Source: Lichenicoccus sp964247695 (GTDB lineage Bacteria; Pseudomonadota; Alphaproteobacteria; Acetobacterales; Acetobacteraceae). Taken from it: DNA of 64,000 nt. A program made the position numbers and the translations under genes. The notes beneath the pieces are model-generated. The model had not been told where the DNA came from and did no database searches. It saw only the letters and a program-made list of their open reading frames with translations. The stretch is from NCBI GenBank assembly GCA_964247695.1, contig CAXTVI010000003.1, forward strand, positions 1 to 64,000, given 5' to 3'. Positions 43,056 to 51,599 of the stretch are shown one piece after another; the stretch's first letter is position 1, and the number at the start of each line of letters is the position of its first letter.

Positions 43056-44711
43056 ATGCCTAAGGGTTCTGACCTGCTCGTCGCGGCACTCGAGAACGAG
43101 GGTGTCGATCGCATCTTCGGCGTTCCCGGCGAGGAGAATCTCGATGTGCTGGAGAGCCTGCGCACGTCGTCGATCAGGCTCGTTCTGACCCGGCACGAAC
43201 AGGCGGCAGCCTTCATGGCGGCGACCTATGGCCGGCTCACCGGCCGGCCCGGCGTCTGCCTCACGACGCTCGGTCCCGGTGCGCTCAACCTGACCACCGG
43301 CGCCGCCTATGCGCTGCTCGGCGCCATGCCGGTGATCATGATCACCGGGCAGAAGGGCATCATGAGCAGCCGCCAGGCGCGCTTCCAGATCGTCGATGTC
43401 GTCGGTGCGTTCAAGCCGCTGACCAAGCTTTCGCACCAGATCGTCAGTCCTGGTTCCATACCGACCCTGGTGCGCGACGCGTTCCGGATCGCCATGCAGG
43501 AACGGCCGGGGCCGGTGCTGCTGGAATTGCCGGAGGACGTGGCGGGCGAGGCCGTCGACGCGGTGCCGATGGTGCCCGTGCACCCGATCGACATCCCGGT
43601 TGCACACCGCGCGGCACTCGACCGGGCCGCCGGCATGATCCTCGGGGCGAAACGCCCGCTGATCATGCTCGGCGCCGCGGCCAGCCGGCCACGCAGCACC
43701 GCCGGCCTCGGCGGCTTCGTGCGCCGGCTGCAGATCCCGTTCTTCACCACGCAGATGGGCAAGGGCACGGTGGCCGGCGGCAGCCGGCTCTACATGGGCA
43801 CCGCCGCGCTGTCCGAGCGCGACTATGTGCACGAGGCCGTCGACCAGGCCGACCTGATCATCGCGATCGGCCACGACACCGTCGAGAAGCCGCCCTTCAT
43901 CATGGGACCGGACGGTCCGCAGGTGATCCATGTCGGCTATATCCCGGCGACCGTGGACCAGGTTTATTTTCCGCATGCCGAGGTGATCGGCGACGTTGGG
44001 CCCAGTCTCGAACTGCTCGCCGATCGCCTGGAAGGCCGTCTGCGCCATGCCGGCGCCCTGCTCGATCTGCGCGACGGCATCCTCGCGCGCATCACCGACC
44101 GCAACACCGAGGACCGTTGGCCGCCGACGCCGCAGCGCCTGGTGCACGACGTGCGCCGCGTCATGCCCGAGGACGGGATCGTGGCGCTCGACAATGGCAT
44201 GTACAAGATCTGGTTCGCGCGGAACTACCGCACCTTCGTCGCCAACACGCTGCTGCTGGACAACGCGCTGGCCACCATGGGCGCCGGCCTGCCCTCGGCG
44301 ATGATGGCGGCGATGCTGTATCCAGGGCGGCGCGTCATGGCGATCTGCGGCGATGGCGGCTTCATGATGAACAGCCAGGAACTGGAAACCGCCGTCCGGT
44401 TGCGGCTCGACCTGGTCGTGCTGATCCTGGTCGATGACGCGTACGGCATGATCCGCTGGAAGCAGGCGGTGGATCGTTTCGAGGATTTCGGACTGACCTT
44501 CGGCAACCCGGATTTCGTGGCCTACGCCGGGAGCTACGGCGCCAGGGGCACGCACGTTACGAGCCTGGACGCGCTGATCCCGACGCTCGAGGCCGCCTTC
44601 GCAGAGGGCGGCGTGCACGTGGTCGATGTCCCCATCGACTACAGCGAGAACATGCACGTCCTGGTCGACGAGCTGCGCGACAAGGTCGTGCCACGGGCAG
44701 CGGCCTGCTGA
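43056..44711 (+). CDS. acetolactate synthase-like ThDP-dependent enzyme
   Basis: A 551-residue cytoplasmic enzyme with the three-domain acetohydroxyacid synthase layout. The catalytic Glu is E49 in L-T-R-H-E-Q-A-A-A-F-M-A; the ThDP motif G-D-G-G-F-M-M-N starts near residue 432. It lacks a neighbouring small regulatory subunit, which suits a catabolic acetolactate synthase (AlsS-like) making acetoin precursor, or a related ThDP enzyme. The ATG at 43056 follows AAAGGAA by about 6 nt. It appears monocistronic. Confidence 0.85.
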   Translation: MPKGSDLLVAALENEGVDRIFGVPGEENLDVLESLRTSSIRLVLTRHEQAAAFMAATYGRLTGRPGVCLTTLGPGALNLTTGAAYALLGAMPVIMITGQKGIMSSRQARFQIVDVVGAFKPLTKLSHQIVSPGSIPTLVRDAFRIAMQERPGPVLLELPEDVAGEAVDAVPMVPVHPIDIPVAHRAALDRAAGMILGAKRPLIMLGAAASRPRSTAGLGGFVRRLQIPFFTTQMGKGTVAGGSRLYMGTAALSERDYVHEAVDQADLIIAIGHDTVEKPPFIMGPDGPQVIHVGYIPATVDQVYFPHAEVIGDVGPSLELLADRLEGRLRHAGALLDLRDGILARITDRNTEDRWPPTPQRLVHDVRRVMPEDGIVALDNGMYKIWFARNYRTFVANTLLLDNALATMGAGLPSAMMAAMLYPGRRVMAICGDGGFMMNSQELETAVRLRLDLVVLILVDDAYGMIRWKQAVDRFEDFGLTFGNPDFVAYAGSYGARGTHVTSLDALIPTLEAAFAEGGVHVVDVPIDYSENMHVLVDELRDKVVPRAAAC

Positions 44712-44724
44712 ACCGGCACGGTGC

Positions 44725-45498
44725 TCAGATGCCGGCGAACCACGGGAAGCCTTGTTTCTCCCAGTAGCCGCCGGGGTAGGTGTTCGTCACCTCCATCGCC
44801 GTGATCCATTTCGGGTTCTTGTAGCCGAGCTTGGTGGACATGCGCAGGCGCAGCGGGAAGCCGAACGGGTCCGTGATCGTCTCGCCGGCATAATCCAGCG
44901 CCAGGATGGTCTGCGGGTGCAGGGCGGACGCCATGTCGATGCTGCTGGGATAGTCGTCGGCCGTCCTGAAGGCGACGTAGCGGGCCGTGAGGTCGGCGCC
45001 GATGCGCCTGAGGAAGGTGGACAGGCGCACGCCGGACCACTCGCCGATATAGTCCCAGCCTTCGACACAGATGTGCTTGATGATCATGTCGGTCTGCGGG
45101 AGCGCCGCGAGCGCCGGAACCGGCCACGGTCTCCGATCGGCGATCAGGCCGGACAATTCGAGTTTCCAGCGGGTGGCATCGACGGGTTTGACATCGACGA
45201 CATCGTAGTAGGCGTTGAATTTCGGCGGCCTGAGCACCTGGCTGGCTGCATAGGTCGGGGCGAGCTTCTTGGGGTCGAACAGCCAGGCCTGCACGCCGTC
45301 ATTCAGGCGCGAGATGGCGAGCAGGGCGGACTGCACGGACTCGGGCCGCCTGACGTCGCAGCCGGTGAGCATGGACAGTGCGCCGAGCGACAATCCGCCA
45401 CGGAGGAGGTTGCGGCGCCCGAGCGCGCGGAGCAGCGGCTTGTGGTCGTCGAGGATCGCAGGGTCGGGGAGCTCGGCGGGACGGAAGGGCGACCTCAT
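44725..45498 (-). CDS. MsrP-like/sulfite-oxidase-family molybdopterin oxidoreductase
   Basis: A 257-residue protein with a twin-arginine motif (G-R-R-N-L-L-R-G-G, about 27-35) and a following A-L-S-M-L-T-G-C, consistent with Tat export and possibly a lipobox. The oxidoreductase core has the presumed molybdenum ligand C144 in K-H-I-C-V-E-G-W. It ends in a typical N-T-Y-P-G-G-Y-W-E-K-Q-G-F-P-W. It is coupled by ATGA to a cytochrome b gene, which probably passes electrons to it. A repair role on periplasmic methionine sulfoxide is one possibility; the partner is not a classical MsrQ. Confidence 0.82.
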   Translation of the reverse strand: MRSPFRPAELPDPAILDDHKPLLRALGRRNLLRGGLSLGALSMLTGCDVRRPESVQSALLAISRLNDGVQAWLFDPKKLAPTYAASQVLRPPKFNAYYDVVDVKPVDATRWKLELSGLIADRRPWPVPALAALPQTDMIIKHICVEGWDYIGEWSGVRLSTFLRRIGADLTARYVAFRTADDYPSSIDMASALHPQTILALDYAGETITDPFGFPLRLRMSTKLGYKNPKWITAMEVTNTYPGGYWEKQGFPWFAGI

Positions 45499-46175
45499 GG
45501 CATCGTCCCTTCGCGGACGGAGGCGGGTGCGTCCTGTTGCGGCTCCCTGAGCCGCGGACCGCCGGACAGCATCGCCAGCAGGGTCTGCGGCACCAGCAGC
45601 GCCAGTGCCACGTGCACGAGCACGAAGCCGACCAGGATCGCCATGCCGAGGAAATGGATGATGCGTGCGGACTGGAAACCGCCGAGCAAGGAGACGAGGC
45701 CTGAGAACTGCACGGGCTTCCAGATCGCCAGCCCGGACACGACCTGCGAGATGCCGGCGAGGATGGCGACGATGTAGAGCAGCTTCTGCACCGCGTTGTA
45801 GGTGGTGAGGTCCTCGTGCGCGATCTTGAAATGCAGCGTGTCGCGCACCGTGTGCACGACGTCGCGGGCGTGGATCGGCAGCAGGCGCTCGCGCAGGCGT
45901 CCGGTGCCGAAGCCGTAAGCGAGATAGGCGATGCCGTTCGCGGCCAGCAGCCACATGCCGGCGAAATGGTAGTTCAGGCTGGGTGCCGCCCATTCGCCGA
46001 GGCGCAGCACGCCCGGGAACAGGAATCCCTTGATGATGGCGTCGTCGTTGTAGATGCCCCAGCCGGAAGTGATCATCACGATCATCGCGAGCGCGTTGAG
46101 CCAGTGCATGACGCGCACCGGCCAGGGATGCAGCCGGCGCTCGTGCCGCACGGATGAAGGGCCAACCTGCGTCAC
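45495..46175 (-). CDS. membrane cytochrome b (b561/Ni-Fe-hydrogenase type)
   Basis: A 226-residue four-helix di-haem cytochrome b. Histidines suited to haem ligation sit in R-V-M-H-W-L-N-A-L near 30, L-N-Y-H-F-A-G-M-W in the second helix, and H-F-L-G-M / L-V-H-V-A-L in the last. The GTG at 46175 follows AGGAGG by 8 nt. Overlap with the molybdopterin gene indicates a two-gene redox module moving electrons across the inner membrane to the exported oxidoreductase. Confidence 0.82.
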   Translation of the reverse strand: MTQVGPSSVRHERRLHPWPVRVMHWLNALAMIVMITSGWGIYNDDAIIKGFLFPGVLRLGEWAAPSLNYHFAGMWLLAANGIAYLAYGFGTGRLRERLLPIHARDVVHTVRDTLHFKIAHEDLTTYNAVQKLLYIVAILAGISQVVSGLAIWKPVQFSGLVSLLGGFQSARIIHFLGMAILVGFVLVHVALALLVPQTLLAMLSGGPRLREPQQDAPASVREGTMP

Positions 46176-46257
46176 CGGTGTAACCTCCTGCGGCTGCCGC
46201 GTCGAAGACTGGAATGTCGCTCCGGGCGGCTCGATATTTTCAAGGAGAGAGGTGGTC

Positions 46258-46713
46258 TTGTTGAAACAAATGGTGGTCGTCGCCTGCGTGTGCGCCGCGC
46301 ACGTGGCTTTGGCGCAAAGCCGGACGCCCGGAGGGATGCCGCCGCCGAGCTGGATGTCGCTCGAACAGTCGGCGGCGATGCGCTTTCCGCAGCCAGTGCG
46401 GGTGGGGACGTTGATCGGCCGCGACGTCAGGCGACCGGTGGAGAGCCAGCAGGCGCTCGGCACGGTGCGCGACGTGGTGCGCGGCGCCGACGGGCGCATC
46501 GAGCTGGTGATCCGCTACGGCGGCGTGCTCGGGATCGGCGGCCGCCTGATCTCGGTGCCGGTGGATGCGATGGCGTTGCTGGGCGACGTGGTCGAGCCGG
46601 TGGCGTTCACCGTCGCGCAGCTCGACGCGCGGCCGGACTTCCAGGCGGCCGGAACGCGGCAGGTCGCCCGTGACACCGTGATCAGGGTCGGGCTCGCCAA
46701 GCCGTCGCACTGA
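46258..46713 (+). CDS. exported PRC-barrel-like protein
   Basis: A 151-residue protein with a signal peptide (V-V-V-A-C-V-C-A-A-H-V-A-L-A-Q) and a mature region whose G-T-V-R-D-V-V-R-G-A-D-G-R-I-E-L-V-I and D-A-M-A-L-L segments look like a PRC barrel. The start is a TTG (46258 or 46261) behind a long AAGGAGAGAGG; ATG 46270 is also possible. It is divergent from the cytochrome gene, 82 bp away. Confidence 0.65.
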   Translation: MLKQMVVVACVCAAHVALAQSRTPGGMPPPSWMSLEQSAAMRFPQPVRVGTLIGRDVRRPVESQQALGTVRDVVRGADGRIELVIRYGGVLGIGGRLISVPVDAMALLGDVVEPVAFTVAQLDARPDFQAAGTRQVARDTVIRVGLAKPSH

Positions 46714-46721
46714 TCGCCCGC

Positions 46722-47444
46722 TCATCGGCTGCCGGCAAGGACAGCGCGGCCGGTGCGCGACAGCACGGCGGCCAGGCGCAGCGTGGTGCGCACGGTGCCG
46801 CGCCAGTTGCCGGCAACCTTGGACGCGCCGGCGCGGCGGCAGCGATAGGGCAGCTCGATCTCGCGGATGCGCAGGCCGGCATGCGCGGCCCGGAGCTGCA
46901 TCTCCAGGTTCCAGCCATAGGTCATCTCGGTCATGCCGAGGCGGTCCAGCGCGTCGATGCGGATCGCCCGGAAGGCGGACATGTCGCGGTACCGGATGCC
47001 GGTCAGCAGGCGGGAGACGAGGCCGATCGACCAGCCGGCGAAGACCTGGTGGCGGCCCATGCTGCCGGGCTCGCGGCCGGAGGCGGAGCGCCAGGCCAGC
47101 ACGAGGTCGGCCTCGTTCGCCAGCACCGGACCGACGATGTCGGCCGCGCGCTCGACCGCGTCGCTGCCGTCGCCGTCGAGAAACAGCACGACGGTGCTTC
47201 CGAGGCGGCGTGCCTCGGACACCCCGCTGGCGCAGGCGCGGCCATAGCCGCGGCTGCGTTCCGAGATGACTGTGCCTCCCGCGTTCCGGGCTTCGGCCAC
47301 GGTGTCGTCGCGCGAGCCGCCATCGACGACGATGGCATGGCCGACCACATCGCGTGGCAGGCGCGCGAGGGTGGGTCCGATGGCGCCCTGCTCCTCGAAC
47401 ACCGGGATGACGGCGGCGACCAGGTCTGGGTCGGGAACGGGCAT
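46722..47444 (-). CDS. family 2 glycosyltransferase
   Basis: A 240-residue GT-A glycosyltransferase without membrane segments. The nucleotide-binding start V-I-P-V-F-E-E-Q-G and V-V-D-G-G-S-R-D-D-T, then F-L-D-G-D-G-S-D for the metal, and Y-R-D-M-S-A-F-R-A-I near residue 150 are as in dolichyl-phosphate-sugar synthase relatives. It lies 4 bp downstream of the radical SAM gene and ends the operon. Confidence 0.85.
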   Translation of the reverse strand: MPVPDPDLVAAVIPVFEEQGAIGPTLARLPRDVVGHAIVVDGGSRDDTVAEARNAGGTVISERSRGYGRACASGVSEARRLGSTVVLFLDGDGSDAVERAADIVGPVLANEADLVLAWRSASGREPGSMGRHQVFAGWSIGLVSRLLTGIRYRDMSAFRAIRIDALDRLGMTEMTYGWNLEMQLRAAHAGLRIREIELPYRCRRAGASKVAGNWRGTVRTTLRLAAVLSRTGRAVLAGSR

Positions 47445-47448
47445 CGGC

Positions 47449-48519
47449 TCAGAGGCTCCAGCGCAGTCCGCAGCCCTGGCAGGGCTTCGGCGGCTCGTCG
47501 CTGAGCAACTGCGCGCGGAAGTCGCGATAGGCGGGGCCGTTCCACATCTCGCGGATGTCCTGCTGGCTGGCGTCCCCGAGGGTGTAGGTGGCGTAGTCGC
47601 GGGCGGAGAACGGCGCGATGCAGCAGGGCAGCGCGCGGCCGTGCGCGGTGAAATACATCAGCGACCAGGGACGGCGGCAGAGCGACCAGGGCTGGTCGTC
47701 GTCGGCCTGCTTGAGGCTAAGTCCGGGCTCGGTGGCACCGGAGGCGTCGAGAGTGATGCCAAGCGTGCGGCCGAGTGCTGTGGCTTCCGCGATCGTGGCC
47801 TGCTCCTCGACCTGGGTCTGCTCGAACAGCGAGCTCTCGGCGCGCGCCATGCCGAAGCCCGTGTCGTCGAACACCAGGCGCTGGAGGTGGACCTCGCGCA
47901 CGCCCATGTCGGCAGCGAGGCGGACGAAGTCCGGCAGCTGCTGCACCGTCTCCTTCAGGCCGGTGAGCCAGAGCGAGACCCGCGGCGTCGTGGCGCCGGT
48001 GGCCTGCTGGTACTGCGTGAACTTGCGGACGTCGCGGACGATGCGGTCGAAGAAGTCCTTGCCGCGGACCAGGGCGTAGGTTTTCGCATCGGCGGCATCG
48101 AGCGACACGCGGAGCTCGTCGAGGCCGGTTTCGATCAGTTCACGGAACTTGCGTGGGTTGAGCAGGGTGCCGTTGGTGTTGAACAGCACATAGACGCCGC
48201 GGTCCTTGAGGTAGCGCACCATTTGCGGCAGCTCGCGCACCAGCATCGGCTCGCCGACGCCGTGCAGCACGGCGCGCTGCAGTCCGGGGATCTGGTCGAC
48301 GATGCGGGTGAACAGCTCCCAGCTCATGTCGGCCGGCGGTTCGAGCGTCTCGAAGGTGCGTGGACAGGTTTCGCAGAGCAGGTTGCAGCGGTTGGTGACC
48401 TCCAGATAGAGGCAGACCGGCGGCTTGCCTGCTTCCGTCGAGCGGGAGCGGTCGATCTGCTCGAAATAGCGGCGGGGGTCGTGGACGGGCGTGGATACGC
48501 CGGATGTGTCGGTGCTCAT
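47449..48519 (-). CDS. radical SAM/SPASM-like protein
   Basis: A 356-residue radical SAM enzyme with the cluster motif C45-x3-C49-x2-C52 in N-R-C-N-L-L-C-E-T-C, the G-E-P motif in H-G-V-G-E-P-M, and extra C-terminal cysteines: L-C-R-R-P, A-L-P-C-C, and C-Q-G-C-G near the end. The latter resemble a SPASM auxiliary-cluster domain. Such enzymes modify peptides or cofactors. It sits between a glycosyltransferase and a GT-C-like membrane protein. The product is unknown. Its ATG overlaps the upstream stop by 4 bp. Confidence 0.83.
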   Translation of the reverse strand: MSTDTSGVSTPVHDPRRYFEQIDRSRSTEAGKPPVCLYLEVTNRCNLLCETCPRTFETLEPPADMSWELFTRIVDQIPGLQRAVLHGVGEPMLVRELPQMVRYLKDRGVYVLFNTNGTLLNPRKFRELIETGLDELRVSLDAADAKTYALVRGKDFFDRIVRDVRKFTQYQQATGATTPRVSLWLTGLKETVQQLPDFVRLAADMGVREVHLQRLVFDDTGFGMARAESSLFEQTQVEEQATIAEATALGRTLGITLDASGATEPGLSLKQADDDQPWSLCRRPWSLMYFTAHGRALPCCIAPFSARDYATYTLGDASQQDIREMWNGPAYRDFRAQLLSDEPPKPCQGCGLRWSL

Positions 48520-49910
48520 GCGGGAATGGTCCCATTCGAGGCGCGGATGTTTCCGAAGGGCAGGATGCCGGAGCGGACGTCGAGGCCCGCGAGCAGGATC
48601 GCCGGCGCGTACACGAGCGACGGCCAGACGAAGAATTCGTGCCAGGGGTCGAGGTAGAGCACGAGCGGCGCCACCGAGAGCCAAAGCAATGAGTAGGCCG
48701 GGGCGAGCACGGCGAACAGGCCGAGCCACGGAAAATACCAGGGGTAGTGCGGGCTGAGCACGAGAAAGGCCGCGGCGGCGAGGCCGCCTGCCCGGGCGGC
48801 GACGGAGACGGCCCCAGCCCCGGCCCCGATATCGGCCTGGAGCGGGTGTGCGCGCAGGCCCGTGGCGAGTGCCAGGGCGCCGAGGCACAGGGCGGCGAGC
48901 AGCAGGTAGAGGGTGCTGGCGGCGGGCGGGAGCGGGCCGAAGCGGGCGAGGCCGGCAAGCAGCCAGATGCCGCTGCCGTCGCGCAGGCCCTCCTCGCCGC
49001 CATAGGCGCCGAGGAACCCGAAGGTGCGGCGCCAGCCCGCGTCGAGGAACGGCAGGTAGAGCAGCAGCAGCGTGGCGACCAGCGCGGCCGGGAAGCGCCA
49101 GCGGGAGCGCCAGAAGGCGGGAACGACGGCGGCAGGGATGAACTTGACCAGCACGGCGGCACCGAGGGCGACGCCGGCCCAGCCGTCGCGGCCCCGGACG
49201 CGCAGCAGCAGGGCGAGGGCGAGCAGGCCGATGGCGGCGGCATCGACATGGCCGTTGCCGGCGAAGGTCCAGGCGGCGAGCGGGTTCCAGGCATAGAGCA
49301 GCACCCGCGCCGTGGGGAGACCGGCGTGGCGGAGCGTCGAGACGAGGCAGGCGATGGCCAGGCATTCCATGAGAACCGCGGCCGACTTCATCGCCAGCGG
49401 GGTCTGGCTGACGGAGGCGACGGCGCGGAACAGCAGCTGCGCGGCTGGCGGATAGATGGTGGGCGCATACTCGCGTCGGTTGACGTGCGGGTAGATGGCC
49501 CGGTCGCGCAGCCGGGCGAGAGCCGGATCGGCAGGGATGAAGCGGTACGGATTGATGCCGGCGCGCTGGACCCGGCCGTCCCAGACGTAGCGGTAGAGGT
49601 CGCTGGACAGGAACGGCGGAGCCAGCAGCGGGCCGGCGCGCATGAGAGCGGCGACGGCCAGCACGAGGACGAGCGTGCGGCGGTCGCGGCCGGGATCGAG
49701 GGGGCGGCGGAGCACGAGGCGGGCGGCGAGCAGGAAGACCAGGCCGGCGGCGGCGAGAAGGGCGACGAAGCCGTTCACCAGCGGGATCGACCCGACGCTC
49801 ACGGCACCCGGGCGGTGCAGCGCCAGGCCGGACAGGATCAGGACGACGATGAGGACCCCGAGCAGGGAGAGCGCCAGGTCGTCGCGGCGGACACCGGTGG
49901 TCAACGGCAT
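48516..49910 (-). CDS. GT-C/GT87-like multispan glycosyltransferase
   Basis: A 464-residue integral membrane protein with about ten hydrophobic segments. An early acidic loop, F-L-S-S-D-L-Y-R-Y-V-W-D-G-R-V, is typical of DUF2029/GT87 and related GT-C enzymes that transfer sugars from polyprenyl phosphates at the outer face of the membrane. The start at 49910 overlaps the upstream gene by 10 bp. Confidence 0.78.
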   Translation of the reverse strand: MPLTTGVRRDDLALSLLGVLIVVLILSGLALHRPGAVSVGSIPLVNGFVALLAAAGLVFLLAARLVLRRPLDPGRDRRTLVLVLAVAALMRAGPLLAPPFLSSDLYRYVWDGRVQRAGINPYRFIPADPALARLRDRAIYPHVNRREYAPTIYPPAAQLLFRAVASVSQTPLAMKSAAVLMECLAIACLVSTLRHAGLPTARVLLYAWNPLAAWTFAGNGHVDAAAIGLLALALLLRVRGRDGWAGVALGAAVLVKFIPAAVVPAFWRSRWRFPAALVATLLLLYLPFLDAGWRRTFGFLGAYGGEEGLRDGSGIWLLAGLARFGPLPPAASTLYLLLAALCLGALALATGLRAHPLQADIGAGAGAVSVAARAGGLAAAAFLVLSPHYPWYFPWLGLFAVLAPAYSLLWLSVAPLVLYLDPWHEFFVWPSLVYAPAILLAGLDVRSGILPFGNIRASNGTIPA

Positions 49911-50674
49911 CCGGCCTGAGGACCGGACAGGATCGGGGCGAGGCCGAGGCGGTCGAGGCAGGCCCGGGTGGCGGGGGACGCGAAACCCGCATGGTCCGGA
50001 TCGGCGAGGGCGGCGCCGAGGCGGCCGAGGGAGGCCTCGTCGTCCACGTCGTACCAGCCGGGAAGCTCGACGAGGTCGAGACCGATCTCGGCGGCGCGCG
50101 CGCGGGTGGCGTCGGCGACGGTCTCGGTGCTCCAGGCGATGTCGCGGAACAGGGCGTGGTGTGGACGCTTGAGCCCGAGGATGTAGTAGCCGCCATCCTC
50201 GGCGGGCCCGAGCACGGCACGGTCGCCGGGCGCCCCGAGGATGGCGGCGGTGCGTGCGAGGAGGGCGGTGGGCAATGTCGGTCCGTCCGAGTTCAGGACG
50301 CACGCGGAGTCGTAGCCGGCGGCGAGAAGGTCGCGGACGGCGCCGAAAAGGGAGCGACCGAAACCCCGCACACCATCTGGCATCGGGCCGGCGCCGTCGG
50401 CCAGCAGGAGTTCGGTGCCGGCGGCGAGATAGGGCCGGAGCTCGGCTTCCTCGCCGGCTGGGGCATAGGCGACGAAGCCATGGATCGGCGCCTCGCGGGC
50501 GGCCGCGGCGACGTTGGCGGTCGTGTCCTGCAGGAAGGCGCCGCTGAGAGCGGCGGCAGCGTCGCCGCCGATGACGGCGCCGAGCCGCGTCTTGGACCGT
50601 CCCGCGCGCGGCACCTTGCCCATGACGGCGATGGCGCAGGCGCGGCTGGCGATCTTGACGGGTGCGTTGCGCAC
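49901..50674 (-). CDS. TIGR04282-type glycosyltransferase
   Basis: A 257-residue protein of the group named rSAM/selenodomain-associated transferase 1. It shows V-M-G-K-V-P-R-A-G-R-S-K-T-R-L near the N-terminus, N-S-D-G-P-T-L-P for the metal-binding aspartate, and G-P-A-E-D-G-G-Y-Y-I-L-G. It starts at GTG 50674, with GGAGG 10 nt upstream, and heads the four-gene operon. In other bacteria such transferases are encoded with radical SAM enzymes of sugar-nucleotide or arsenosugar pathways; no arsenic methylase is seen here. Confidence 0.8.
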   Translation of the reverse strand: MRNAPVKIASRACAIAVMGKVPRAGRSKTRLGAVIGGDAAAALSGAFLQDTTANVAAAAREAPIHGFVAYAPAGEEAELRPYLAAGTELLLADGAGPMPDGVRGFGRSLFGAVRDLLAAGYDSACVLNSDGPTLPTALLARTAAILGAPGDRAVLGPAEDGGYYILGLKRPHHALFRDIAWSTETVADATRARAAEIGLDLVELPGWYDVDDEASLGRLGAALADPDHAGFASPATRACLDRLGLAPILSGPQAGCR

Positions 50675-50875
50675 GGACGTGATTCCTCCAAGACCGCTGA
50701 CCCTGTTGTTCGATCACAGGCGGGCTGTGGTTACAGTTCGTCCGCGAGGCCTGCCGCGGATGCGTGGCGCGGCTCGTCGCGACCTGGTCGAACCGGGCCG
50801 ATCACGTGGGTCCGGCGCCGCATTAGCTCCAGGCTACACACCATAAGCCCGCGTCCTCACCATTCTGTGATTACG

Positions 50876-50898
50876 ATAACGAGATAAGCTTGCGTTAT
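50876..50898. promoter_or_regulatory. inverted repeat in divergent intergenic region
   Basis: ATAACG and CGTTAT flank an 11-bp spacer in the AT-richer part of the 272-bp gap between the glycosyltransferase operon and the plus-strand gene at 50947. It could be an operator; the arms are short. Confidence 0.25.
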
Positions 50899-50946
50899 TT
50901 CGAACGTGCGCTTCAGTGATCGTTGGCTGGACCCAGGAGAGTATGG

Positions 50947-51510
50947 ATGAGCGAGCAGATGGAGGCGGTGGCTGCGATGCAGTTCAAGGTCGGCAATGCC
51001 GTCCGGGCCTGCCGCGACATCCCGCCCAACGTCGAGACGGGCGACATCGGCTTCGTCGTCGCGGTGTATGCGGAGAAACGCGACTATGTCGTCGATTTCG
51101 GGCACGGCCCGCTGAATGACCTGCGGGTGGAAGAGGACGCCGTGACGGCCGTGATCGACGAGGCGGGTCCCTCGGCGCCGGCGGATCCGCTCGCGGGTCT
51201 TGCCGAGCCCGCGCCGCCGGCAAGGAGTGTCGGCGAGGCCGGCGAGGGCCGTGCGCTGGCCTACCTGAAGACCCGCCTGCTGAGCAATTTCTCCGGCGAT
51301 CCGAGCCATATCGCGACCTACCGGATGGCGCTGACCGACATGCTCGAGGCGGTCTACAACCTGCGCTACATCCCGCCGGTCGAGGCCTGGTTCAAGCCGA
51401 TCGATCCCACCGAGCAGGCCGCGGTCTCGGCCTCGCGGCAGGCGGCACCGGCGTGGTCGGCCTCGTCTGGCGGATCCCCGGCACATGCGCATGGCGGCCC
51501 CGCCGCATAG
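50947..51510 (+). CDS. unrecognised 187-residue protein with NifZ-like start
   Basis: The first 50 residues after the ATG at 50947 (F-K-V-G-N-A-V-R-A-C-R-D-I-P, then G-D-I-G-F-V-V-A-V-Y) loosely resemble the small barrel of NifZ, but no nif gene is near. A Pro/Ala-rich linker follows. A helical region around 110-150 contains L-K-T-R-L-L-S-N-F-S-G-D-P-S-H-I and Y-R-M-A-L-T-D-M-L-E-A-V-Y-N-L-R-Y. AGGAGAG precedes the start by 7 nt. No signal peptide. Function unknown. Confidence 0.6.
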   Translation: MSEQMEAVAAMQFKVGNAVRACRDIPPNVETGDIGFVVAVYAEKRDYVVDFGHGPLNDLRVEEDAVTAVIDEAGPSAPADPLAGLAEPAPPARSVGEAGEGRALAYLKTRLLSNFSGDPSHIATYRMALTDMLEAVYNLRYIPPVEAWFKPIDPTEQAAVSASRQAAPAWSASSGGSPAHAHGGPAA

Positions 51511-51599
51511 GACGGCAGCGCAGGGCCGGGGCCCGGTTGCCTAGCCCGGGCAGGGTCTCGTAGCGATAACAGGAAAGATCGCATACGAGGCCTGACCTG

